Source: a virus
Length of the DNA: 30,002 nt
Virus record (IMG/VR): IMGVR_UViG_3300044633_000775
Location: 1-30,002 of that record
Direction: 5' to 3' (one strand)
Each line of letters begins with the position of its first letter. Positions within the stretch are counted from its first letter, which is position 1. Both the position numbers and the translations under genes were made by a program. A model generated the notes under the pieces. That model ran no database searches and was not told the DNA's origin. It worked only from the letters and a program-made list of their open reading frames with translations. This document shows positions 14,437 through 24,500 of this stretch, in pieces.

Positions 14437-15009
14437 ATGAACACACAATTTTATAATCCTACATCAATCGTTGAATATATCGAACAAACAGATTTAATAC
14501 AACCTATAATTAGATGGGATATTAACGGATTAATAACACCAACTAACTGCGTTACTAGTAAACAACCTTTGTATACTATTAGCGGTTTGTGGATGGAAAA
14601 ATTTCTTAGCAACACTGCTGAATTACGGTGTACTAATCTTAATATACCAGATGAAGAACAATCAATAACTGGTATAGAATTTTATTTAGATATGCATCGA
14701 TTTTCAAGAATAGAAGATTTACGTATTCAACTTATACATAATAACAATTATATCGGTGTTGACATGGCTAGTCCAATTAACCCTGTTCAAAGCAATATGT
14801 ATACAGGTGAAAATAGTCCATTACTTCCTATTATCGGAGATGTAAATGTATACGGAGGACCTGCAGAAATGTGGGGAACTGCATTAACTAGTGCAGATGT
14901 TTCGTCTAATTCATTCGGAATTGCAATTAGTTTTAGAAGTAATCAAGTATATCCTCATCGTGATCTAGTTATTATAAATCAAATCGGTATAGGCATCACC
15001 TACGGATAA
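14437..15009 (+). CDS. Beta-sandwich virion structural protein
   Basis: Function is unknown, but the pattern is known from many tail and appendage proteins of marine phages. An N-terminal low-complexity section leads to LRCTNLNIPDEEQSITGIEF (the 'lxxtnfgfsIPsgatIdGIeV' strand), then LRIQLIHNNN, YGGPAEMWGTALTSADV and SSNSFGIAISFRS, ending in an INQIGIGITYG strand. This order fits a single jelly-roll or Ig-like domain that decorates or links virion parts. No Shine-Dalgarno precedes the ATG, which lies four bases after a late box, so leaderless or atypical initiation is expected. A downstream start is possible but would cut into the protein. The TAA stop lies within the next GATAAATA late box. 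Confidence 0.8.
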   Translation: MNTQFYNPTSIVEYIEQTDLIQPIIRWDINGLITPTNCVTSKQPLYTISGLWMEKFLSNTAELRCTNLNIPDEEQSITGIEFYLDMHRFSRIEDLRIQLIHNNNYIGVDMASPINPVQSNMYTGENSPLLPIIGDVNVYGGPAEMWGTALTSADVSSNSFGIAISFRSNQVYPHRDLVIINQIGIGITYG

Positions 15010-15012
15010 ATA
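15005..15012 (+). promoter_or_regulatory. Late promoter GATAAATA over a stop codon
   Basis: The box contains the TAA (15007-15009) of the preceding gene and is followed by C, as in TATAAATAC late promoters. The next gene's ATG at 15092 leaves a leader of about 70 nt, which includes a small GCAGT/ACTGC hairpin (around 15047-15060). Confidence 0.6.
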
Positions 15013-15091
15013 CTTTGTCAAATAAGTGTTGCACTTGCAAACTTATGCAGTACCCACTGCGTATGACATAAAACGTCAAAGGAGAAATCAA

Positions 15092-16048
15092 ATGGGACGT
15101 CCATTAAATAAAAAATATTTTGGTAACCGTAACACCGGTTCAACAACTACTACTGCAGATGACGGCATCGGCGGTAAAGGTGTGGCTAGTATTCCTGTAA
15201 CATCGGCTGGTTCGTATACCGTTCGCCCTGTTGTTACATTAACAGGTGCACCTAACTTGTTAAGCGGAGTAGCTGCTACTGCAACAATTACATCACAAGT
15301 TAATATAATTAGTTCATTTGTAGGCGGTACTAACTATACTACAGGTGATACATTTACTATCGGTAACGGCACTGTATTTACAGTTGGTACAGTTAACGGT
15401 TCTGGTGTAATTCAAACAATTACTACTACTGAACGTGGTTCATTCCCATATGCAGACGGTGCATTAGTTACCGGTGCTCGTGCAACTACTATTATTAATT
15501 CAGCTAACCCGTTAGCTACCGGAGCAACTGTTACATTAACATATAATGCTAAAGAAGTTTTAATCACTGATGCTGGTTCAGGTTACTCAACAACTGTACC
15601 AACTGCTGCTGCAACACAATCTGTAACTTTAGGTACTGTTGTTATGACAAGCCCAGTTGGAAATACTTCAGCAACTGGTACAGCATCTAATCCAGATGCA
15701 GGTATTATTGCTAAAGCATTTACTGGTTCTAGTGTTAAACAAGCTGATATTGTTAAACAAGTTTCAAAAAATCGTTACAGAATTAATACATCTGATACCT
15801 CTGGTACACCTATCGTTGCTGCATTAACAACAGTAACTGCAGCCGCAGTTGGTGAAATGACAATTACAGCATTTGATAGTGCAGCTAAAAAATATTTTGT
15901 TAAAAAATTAACAGCACACAAAGCTGTAATTGTTCCAGATCTTTCTGATACCGGACATCTTTTTCCTTTAATTAACGGCGAAGCTCAACAAGTACCATGG
16001 ACACTTAGTGCTGCAACAAGTACTACTGTACAAATTGAAAACGCGTAA
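15092..16048 (+). CDS. Virion structural protein of the 'MGRPLNKKYFGN' type
   Basis: I recognise the N-terminus MGRPLNKKYFGNRNTGS as that of an abundant, functionally unassigned protein in environmental T4-like phages. The reading frame is open back to a GTG at 15026, but AAAGGAG seven bases before the ATG at 15092 fixes the start there, giving 318 aa. A short basic N-terminus is followed by two or more beta-rich Gly/Thr repeats (GVASIPVTSAGSYTVRPVVT at about 32-51, and ITDAGSGYSTTVPTAA near 165-180), then a C-terminal domain with ADIVKQVSKNRYRI and KKYFVKKLTAHKAVIVPDLS. The pattern suits an extended surface or appendage protein. A GC-rich GNRA hairpin follows. Confidence 0.85.
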   Translation: MGRPLNKKYFGNRNTGSTTTTADDGIGGKGVASIPVTSAGSYTVRPVVTLTGAPNLLSGVAATATITSQVNIISSFVGGTNYTTGDTFTIGNGTVFTVGTVNGSGVIQTITTTERGSFPYADGALVTGARATTIINSANPLATGATVTLTYNAKEVLITDAGSGYSTTVPTAAATQSVTLGTVVMTSPVGNTSATGTASNPDAGIIAKAFTGSSVKQADIVKQVSKNRYRINTSDTSGTPIVAALTTVTAAAVGEMTITAFDSAAKKYFVKKLTAHKAVIVPDLSDTGHLFPLINGEAQQVPWTLSAATSTTVQIENA

Positions 16049-16061
16049 TTATGCAACAGTT

Positions 16062-16079
16062 GAGGGCCGCAAGGCCCTC
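16062..16079 (+). terminator. GC-rich GNRA hairpin between genes, weak terminator
   Basis: GAGGGCC (16062-16068) and GGCCCTC (16073-16079) form seven pairs around a GCAA tetraloop. Only CTTT follows, so termination would be partial. It may instead protect or separate parts of the late message. Confidence 0.55.
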
Positions 16080-16095
16080 CTTTAAAGGAATATAA

Positions 16096-17154
16096 ATGTC
16101 AAAAGTATTAAGAGTTAATGAAGGTAATTATAGAATTATAGTTGAATCTGGTAATAATATTACATTAGATACCGGTCTCTCTGGCACTGTATACATTAAC
16201 GGAAACCTTGACATACAAGGACAAACTACTACTATTGAATCAGTAAATGCTACTGTTAAAGATAATGTAATTGTATTAAATAGTGGCGAACCGGGATTAA
16301 GCGGGATTTCTTCACGTACTGAAAATGGAGTTGCTTCACGTACTTCTGGAATATTAATTGATAGGGGACAGATTAATTCACTAGTATCGTCTGCTTCATT
16401 ATTATTCGACGAAGAGGCACTGCATTATAATACAGCAACTACAACATATGATAGCGGTACGTTTGTACTAAGTACAAAAAGTGATTCAATTGTATCAGTT
16501 GCAAGTATGAAATTATACGGTGTTGAAGTTAAATCTGTATCAAGTAACGGCTCTGATAGTATACAATTTAATTTACATAACACTGACACATATTTGTCAC
16601 TAGTAAACTCAACATACGGCAGTACTACTTACGAAGATCGATTAATAGCTGGAAACTCTGATGCTAATCATGCAACTAACAACAGTCTTACTACTAAAAA
16701 ATATGTGAATACGTATGTAGTATCTGGTAAATTAACCGCTGGTATGGCAGATGTTGATAAAATTTATTATAAAGATTTTGTTAATAACATAATGAAATCA
16801 GAAATTTTAGCAACAAGCACATCACAGTTACAATTTACAATTAATGATTCACAACGTGCAGTTATAACTGCTACTGGTTTAAGTGTTGATACACTTAACT
16901 TATTTGGTACTACTCTTAAAAATACAGGTTCAAATCCATTAATTTTACAATCAGATATTAGTTTAGTAGAAATAAATTCAGTCTTAGCATTAGACGATCA
17001 AAGTTCTACTCCTGCAATATCTTCAGGGAAAACAAAAATATATTCAATTGCGACAGCAGGACCAGGAAAAAGTGGACTATTTTTTAGAAATAACACAACA
17101 TCTGACGAGCTAGTAGCAACAAACAGGGCATTACTTTTTAGTATGCTTTTTTAA
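16096..17154 (+). CDS. Tail fibre/appendage-type virion protein
   Basis: A beta-rich 352-residue protein. Residues about 28-65 (TVYINGNLDIQGQTTTIESV then NATVKDNVIVLNSGEPG) are the 'nGnL.vnGtttti...vtv.DN.ivLn.ge' element found near the start of many T4-like tail fibre or long virion proteins; a related element occurs in the giant fibre downstream. The rest alternates short strands and loops and includes ESVNATV, NSLTTKKYVNTYV (a 'tkkYVD' segment typical of fibre shafts) and a C-terminal ARG-free hydrophobic end (RALLFSMLF). AAAGGA lies eight bases before the ATG. It belongs to a co-directional series of structural genes. The exact place in the virion is unknown. Confidence 0.8.
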   Translation: MSKVLRVNEGNYRIIVESGNNITLDTGLSGTVYINGNLDIQGQTTTIESVNATVKDNVIVLNSGEPGLSGISSRTENGVASRTSGILIDRGQINSLVSSASLLFDEEALHYNTATTTYDSGTFVLSTKSDSIVSVASMKLYGVEVKSVSSNGSDSIQFNLHNTDTYLSLVNSTYGSTTYEDRLIAGNSDANHATNNSLTTKKYVNTYVVSGKLTAGMADVDKIYYKDFVNNIMKSEILATSTSQLQFTINDSQRAVITATGLSVDTLNLFGTTLKNTGSNPLILQSDISLVEINSVLALDDQSSTPAISSGKTKIYSIATAGPGKSGLFFRNNTTSDELVATNRALLFSMLF

Positions 17155-17163
17155 GGATAACAT

Positions 17164-17508
17164 ATGGCAATTTCAAACATAGCAATTGGATCAACAAATA
17201 CAGCAATTTATTCTAGTTCTGGTAACAATGCCATTACTACAATTATTGTGTGTAATACTGCAACGTTTGATTCAAATAATCCGCTAACAGGACAAACAAA
17301 CTTGTATTTATACGCAGTTCCGTCGGCTGATGTATCAGGCACAACGACTGCATCTAAACATACAATTGTAAATGGTTTACCTATTCCAGCTGGCGAAACA
17401 GTAAGTTTTGATCAAGAAAAAATGGTATTAGCAAATGGTGATAAATTATTTGCAAAAAGCGATAGTCCAGCTAATTTAGTAGTAACTGTAAGCACATTGG
17501 CGGTATAA
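17164..17508 (+). CDS. Small beta-rich virion protein
   Basis: A 114-residue protein with the pattern 'iy.ssg.nAitti..cNt...n...l.ly.vp....' then TIVNGLPIPAGETVSFDQEK and MVLANGDKLFAKSDSPANLV, ending VTVSTLAV. The same short protein occurs among tail genes of many environmental myoviruses to my knowledge; it probably forms one compact beta domain. AAGGA six bases before the ATG and a nine-base gap to the previous stop indicate cotranslation. No enzymatic residues are evident. Confidence 0.82.
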   Translation: MAISNIAIGSTNTAIYSSSGNNAITTIIVCNTATFDSNNPLTGQTNLYLYAVPSADVSGTTTASKHTIVNGLPIPAGETVSFDQEKMVLANGDKLFAKSDSPANLVVTVSTLAV

Positions 17509-17509
17509 C

Positions 17510-18526
17510 ATGAGATATTTACGTAAACAAGTTTTAAATCGCAGAGCACCATACGATCAAAGACTTTCAGTTGACATTAATAATGCTGTAGTTATGAATA
17601 CACCAAATAACTTAACACTTCCGTCGGGTACTACAGCACAACGTCCAGTATCTGCAATTTCAGTTAACGGTATGATTCGTTACAACACAACACTTGACGA
17701 AATTGAAGTTTATCAATCTAACAACTGGCGTAGTTTAAGATTTAAAGAACCTGGACTTATTACACAACAAAGTTTAGGAGCCGGCGACGGTAATAATTTG
17801 TATTTTGGTCCGTTATTTCCGGTACCCGTAACACTTGCCCAAAGTGGTGTTACTTGGGATTTAACACAGAAAGCTAAAAATATTTTAGTTATAGTCGAGA
17901 ACGTTCTTCAACTAGCAATAACTAACTATACAATTGTTCAAGATACTGCAATTACGAATGCAGCATATACACCAAAATTAAGTTATGCTGCAACTACCGG
18001 AGCAACTACTTTATACTTTAATAGTCACGTTTTAGGTACAGGCGCAAGCGCATCTGCAGGTACTGTAACATTAACATTTACTACATTAACGCAAACACCA
18101 TTTGCTGTTGGATCATCGATTGTTGTATCTGGATTTATACCAACAGGGTATAACGGTACGTTTACTGTTACTGCATCGACTAATAGTTCAGTTAGTTTTA
18201 CCGGTGCAGGTACCGGTACAATGACAGTTGCTGGCCAAATTAAAAGTGCTAATGCAATTTATACATCAGTTGATATTACCGGTGCAACCATTAACGGCCA
18301 TGCTAATATTCAAAGTAGTACAACCGTTGTATCAGCAATATCTGACCCAGACACTGATGCATTGATCAGTGTAGTAATTAGTAAACCAACTATTACAAGT
18401 ACTATTGCAGTAAACACTCAACTTACTATTACGGGAACACAAGCACCGACTGGATACTATTTAAAATTTGGTTCGCCTGTACCATTTGGAAAAATGGTAA
18501 CTGTGCTTCATGGGTTTGACAAATAA
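17510..18526 (+). CDS. Virion structural protein with Ig-like insertion
   Basis: Starts one base after the previous stop; only a weak GGCGG precedes the ATG, so translational coupling is likely. The N-terminal block (LTLPSGTTAQRPVSAISVNG then MIRYNTTLDEIEVYQSNNWR, about 36-75) is the 'receptor-binding/fibre adaptor' element found in many phage appendage proteins. Residues about 105-145 hold the conserved NILVIVENVLQLAITNYTI, and the last 25 residues (GYYLKFGSPVPFGKMVTVLH) complete that domain. Between them, at about 150-310, sits a Thr/Ser/Gly-rich insertion with Ig-like strands (TPFAVGSSIVVSGFIPTGYN). The split domain with an inserted module suggests acquisition of an extra surface domain. 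The function is otherwise unknown. Confidence 0.8.
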   Translation: MRYLRKQVLNRRAPYDQRLSVDINNAVVMNTPNNLTLPSGTTAQRPVSAISVNGMIRYNTTLDEIEVYQSNNWRSLRFKEPGLITQQSLGAGDGNNLYFGPLFPVPVTLAQSGVTWDLTQKAKNILVIVENVLQLAITNYTIVQDTAITNAAYTPKLSYAATTGATTLYFNSHVLGTGASASAGTVTLTFTTLTQTPFAVGSSIVVSGFIPTGYNGTFTVTASTNSSVSFTGAGTGTMTVAGQIKSANAIYTSVDITGATINGHANIQSSTTVVSAISDPDTDALISVVISKPTITSTIAVNTQLTITGTQAPTGYYLKFGSPVPFGKMVTVLHGFDK

Positions 18527-18552
18527 AATAAAATTTAGATAAAGGAATATAA

Positions 18553-21500
18553 ATGGCACTTGGTAAAATATCCGGACACATGTTGTCTTCGAATTTAATA
18601 CGTAATAATGTAGATCTTTCATTCGAAACAAACTTGTTGTATTTTAGTGTATCAGATGCAAACCCTACTAACTATAAAATTGGTATTAATACTGATTCAC
18701 CGGCATATTTGCTTGACGTTAGTGGAACTACTCGAACAACAAACTTTAAAAGTACTAATGTTGATATTGGAAATCTTAACGTTACGAACAATACACTTAC
18801 TAGTATTGGAGATTTAACAATCTCAGCAGTGTCTAATAACATTATTCTTTCTTCAAATTTAGTCAGTAATAATAAAGTATTAATTGGAAGTTCTGCTACT
18901 ACAACTAGATTCCCAAATGCAAAAGTTGCTATTTCAGAAACTGCTGCAGGTATTCAACAAAACGAAAATGGTAATATTGGTATTGTTGCTGAAGCTGTCG
19001 GTGCAGGGGCTACAAGAAATGCAGGCGTATATGGTGTAGGTTATACTGCAGGTTCATTTACTGGACAAGGCGTAGTAGGTGAATCACATGTATCTGCTAC
19101 TGGAGATACTGCTCCTGCAGTCGGTGTTCGTGGTTACGCTAATGATACACATGCTGGCGGGATAAACGTTGGGTTATACGGCGACGCAACCAACGGTAAT
19201 GCAAATTATTCCTTATACTTAAACAGTGGGGATATCTATTCTGCAGGTGCTAAAACTTGGTATCTAAACGGTAACTTAACATTTAACGGTGCATATAGCA
19301 TCACAATTCCAACACTTGCATTAACTAATGCGTTACCTGTTACTTCAGGAGGAACAGGTGTTACAACTTCAACCGGAACCGGTAATGTTGTTTTATCAAA
19401 CAATCCAACATTAGTAACTCCTACATTAGGTAATGCTACTGCTACTACTATTAATAAAGTTACAATTACTGCTCCTGCTAATAGCGCAACATTAACTCTT
19501 ATTGACGGTAAAACATTAACTGTTAACAATACTTTATCATTTACAGGTACTGATGCATCATCTGTTTCTTTTGGAACAGGCGGTACAGTTGTTTATGCAG
19601 CTGCAGGCTTAAGCCAATTTACTGCGTCGTCAACACTATCGTCAGCACTAGCTGCAATTATGTCAGACGAAACCGGTACTGGGTTACTTGTTTTTAACAA
19701 TGCACCAACATTTATAGCTCCAGTTTTAGGAGCAGCATCTGCTACATCATTAACATTATCAAATCCATTACCTGTTACTTCGGGCGGAACAGGTGTTACA
19801 ACTAAAACTGGTACAGGTAATGTTGTATTATCATCTAGTCCGTCACTTACCACCGCAATTACTACTACAAGTACTAGTTTTGATTTACTTGATACAACTG
19901 CAACTACTATTAACTTTGGTAGAGCAGCTACTACAATTACAATGGGTTCTAATACTAGTACTATTCATATGCAACATGATTTGCAAGTAGACGGCGACAT
20001 TTATTTTAATGGTACTGCTAACCAACTTAGTGCCACAAATTTAAGTGTTAACGATTCGTTGATCTACTTAGCAGTAAACAACGCCGCAGACATATTAGAT
20101 ATAGGTTGGGTTGGAGCATACAACCCAGCTGGTACACATTTACATACAGGTTTAGTAAGAGATGCAACTGACGGTGTTTGGAAATTTTATAGCAATATTA
20201 TTCCAGAACCAGATACAACCGTTGATTTTTCAAATGCAACATACGATTCTTTACAAATTGGTAAACTAATAGGTACATCTGCATTAATTGGAAGTGCAGC
20301 TACTTCAGCTAGATTCCCAAATGCAAAAGTTGCTATTTCGGATACTGCTGCAGGACTTCAACAAAGTGAAACGCATAATATCGGTTTAATTGCAGAAGGA
20401 ACTGCACACCCAACTAATACCGGTATTTACGGTATCGGTGTATACGGTGTTGGCTATACTAATGCTGCTACAAGATCAGGCGGTGTAGTAGGTGAAGGTC
20501 ATGTATCTGCTACAGGTGATACCGGAAGTGCAATCGGTGTCCGCGGTTATGCTAACGATACACACGCCGGCGGTATGAATATTGGTTTATATGCAGATGC
20601 ATCAAACAGTTCTATTAATAACTACGCATTGTATATGAATTCTGGTAATATTACTAACGTAGCTGCACAAACATGGACATTAGGAGGTAATTTATCTTTT
20701 AGTGGTGCATATACTGTCTCTGTACCATCGTTAACTGCAACCGGTGTAATTACTGCTAATACTACTACTAATAATCAAACATACACTACTACTAGCACTG
20801 GTACAATTACAATTAGTTCAGGTGCTACTGGTAATATTGATAATATGAATATCGGTAATACTACTGCTGCAATTGGTAAATTTACCACTTTATCTGCATC
20901 AAGTACAGTAAGCGGTACTGGTTTTAGTACATATCTTTCAAGTCCTCCAGCTATTGGTAACACTACAGCTAACACAGGTGCGTTTACTACATTAACTACT
21001 ACTAGCACAGCTACGATCGGTTCTGACTTAACCGTAACCGGAAATTTAACCGTTAACGGAACAACTACTACTGTAAATTCAACCACAGTAACAGTTGACG
21101 ACAAAAACATTGAATTAGGATCAGTTGCTACTCCAACAAATACAACTGCAGATGGCGGCGGTATTACATTGCGAGGAGCAACTGATAAAACTATTACATG
21201 GGATTCTACTAATACTAACTGGACATCTAGTGAAAATTGGAACATTGCTACAGGTAAAACTTATAAAATTAATAATGTTAATGTACTAACGTCATCTGCA
21301 GTGCTTAATGATTCAACTCAAACTACCGTGTCAGTTGGTAGTTATGCAACTACACTTAATTTAGGTGCATCGAATAGCGGAAACGCATTTATTAATAATA
21401 ACGTGTTATACGTAGGCGGCGCAACGGCATTATCAACTGCAACAGCTGGCATCGAAGTCGGTGGCGGCAGAACAGGTAGCGGTATTTCTTATATTGATTT

Positions 21501-24500
21501 AACATCAGATACTACGTATGCAGACTATAGTGCTAGATTTTTACGTAATGCAGGTGCAAACAGTAACACGATATTATCACATCGAGGGACCGGTAATCTT
21601 ATTATTGGTGCAGTTGAAGCGGGCGTTATAGAATTTGATACATCTAATACAGAACGTATGCGTATTGATTCTGTTGGTAATGTTGGCATTGGTACAACTA
21701 CTCCAAATACCGGGTTTGGGTTAAGTCTTCAGTTATATAATAATCAAAATACAGGTACAGTAGCATCAAACTCTTATATTAATGTACAAAGTGTTAACAG
21801 GAATGCAGTAGTCGAGCTATGCAGTAGTTCAACTGGTATATCTGCACTTAATTTTTCATCTACAGTAGGTACTACTCTTGCAGGTATTGCTGGCGATATT
21901 GCAAATCAAACGTTAATATTCAGAACCGGTGGTGCTATTGAAAGAATGCGTATTGATTCTGTTGGTAATGTTGGTATTGGAAATACTCCAGTAGCAGGTG
22001 CAACTGTAAGTGTTAGAAAAAACATAACCGGTGCAGTAAACAGTTATGGGATATTAAATTATGCTCAAATACAATCTGATGTTACTACGAATGCAAATAT
22101 ATTCCAGTCACAGCCATCAACTCAAGCTGCTATATTTACACTTGGCAGTATTAGACATTTTTATGCAAATCAAGACACATTTGGTGCTGGCTCAGTAGTA
22201 ACGTCTCAAATAGGGTTTGCAGCAGAATCTAGCTTAATAGGTGCAACATCTAACTATGGTTTTTACGGCGGCATTCCGGTAACTTCTGGTAAGACCTGTT
22301 TTAACTTATATATGGGTGGTACTGCTGATAACTATCTAGCTGGCAATTTAGGGATTGGAACAACTACTCCAGTATCTAAACTACATGTTCTTGCTACTGG
22401 GGCATCAAACGGAACTATAAATTCTCGTACTGCATTACACATCCAAAATAATAATGTTACTACTGGAAATGGTAATGCTCGTATTCAGTTTAGTTTTGAT
22501 CCTGCTACTCCAAAAGCATGGATTGAAGCTGGGGTATATGGCACAGATTATCTGGCATTTGGTTCATCTGCCGGTGCTACTGAAAGTATGCGTATCGATT
22601 CTAGTGGTCGCGTATTAATTGGCAATTCCACTGCCGCCGGCGTTGCAGGATTACAATTATGGGGTATTGATGCAGCGGCACAACAACATATTCGACGCTA
22701 CTCAAATGACGCTGCCGGAGCATCAATTAATCTCTTTAAAGGTCGGGGTGATGCAACAACATCTGCGATTGTACAAAATGGAGATTCTTTAGGTTACATT
22801 GGATTTTCCGGCCATGATGGCTCGTCTACCTTACCTACCGCAACTATTATCACAGCACGTATCGAAGCAGTAGTGGACGGTGTACCTGGTACTAATGATA
22901 TGCCTAGTAGATTGGTGTTCAGCACTACGCCCGATGGCTCGGCTACTATAACAGAACGTATGCGAATTAATTCTAGTGGAAATGTGTTAATTGGTACAAC
23001 TACAGATGATACTACTAGCAAATTACAAGTAACTGGGACAGTAAAAGCAACTGCGTTTATAGGTGATGCAACCGGACTTACTTATACCGGCGCAACTATT
23101 AGACCATCGTTGTTATTAGACTTTGCTAATAGTAAGTTTTTGGATCAAGGTATTACATTTACTAGATCATCTGCAGCAACTTATATAGGTTACGATGGAT
23201 TATTAAAAATTGCAGCAAGTGGTGAACCGCGTTTTGATCATGATCCAGTAACTAAAGAAAGTTTAGGATTATTAATTGAAGAACAACGTACTAATTTGCT
23301 GACGTATAGTGAGAATTTTGACAATGCGGCTTGGACTAAAGGTAATTCTACAATAACTGCTAATGCCACTACCGCACCAGACGGGACTTTCACTGCTGAT
23401 AAATTTGTAGAGAATACAACATCTAGCACTCATTATTTAGGTATAAACTTATCGGGACTAACAGCAACTAGTTATTATACCTATTCATTTTATGCTAAAG
23501 CAGGCGAAAGAACGCGACTTACTTTAGGTTCATGGGATGGTACATTAGGTACAGACTGGGTATTTAATTTGTTAACTGGCGTTGTTGATGTAGCAGGCGC
23601 GGTTGGCACTGCATCCATTACAAATGTAGGCAATGGTTGGTATAGATGTTCTGCCGCTAGAGCTATAGCATCTACGATATTACAAATATTCCCATATTTA
23701 GATTCAGCAACATCTGGCGCTGGCGCGAATAACTATACCGGCAACGGCACATCTGGCTTATACATCTGGGGTGCTCAATTAGAAGTAGGTGCATTCCCTA
23801 CAAGCTATATTCCCTCTGCCGATAGCTTTACCTCACGGGCATCAACTGGTACGTTCATTGGTTCAAACGGTTTAATTCAATCTGCTGCGACTAATGTAGC
23901 TAGATATAACTACAACCCATTGAATTTAGCGTTATCACCTAAGTTGCTCCTTGAACCTGCTTCAACAAATTTGCTGACTTATAGTGAGCAATTTAATATG
24001 TGGAGCGGATGGCAGTTGAATACTACAACTGCGAACGCAACAACTGCTCCAGATGGAAATGCAACTGCTGATAAAATAATTGAAAACTCAACAACTAACT
24101 CTCATAATATAGCACAGTCAGTTAACGTAACATCCGGAACAACTTATACAGTGTCGTGCTATATTAAAGCTGCAGAAAGATTTAAAGCAAATCTTGTATT
24201 TTGGACCAATAATAGCGCGTTTCCGCTAACTGGACTTACAATTGATCTTATCTCAGGAGCATTTAGTGTTAGCGGAAACCAAATTGCATATTCAGTTATA
24301 CCTCATAGTAGCGGTTGGTATAGATGTTCGATAACTCAAACTGCAAGTGCAACTGCTGCAGGAACACTGTATATAGGAATAATAAATGATTCAGGTGTTG
24401 AGTCATATACCGGCAACGGCACATCAGGTATTTATGTATGGGGCGCACAATTAGAAACCAGCACATCGGCAACTAGTTATATCTCAACAACTTCGACAAC

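Noticed and set aside
15026-15091. Upstream GTG start of the 15026-16048 frame (MLHLQTYAVPTAY...)
   Set aside because: AAAGGAG sits seven bases before the ATG at 15092 and the protein family begins MGRPLNKKYFGN; the upstream codons are leader after the late promoter.
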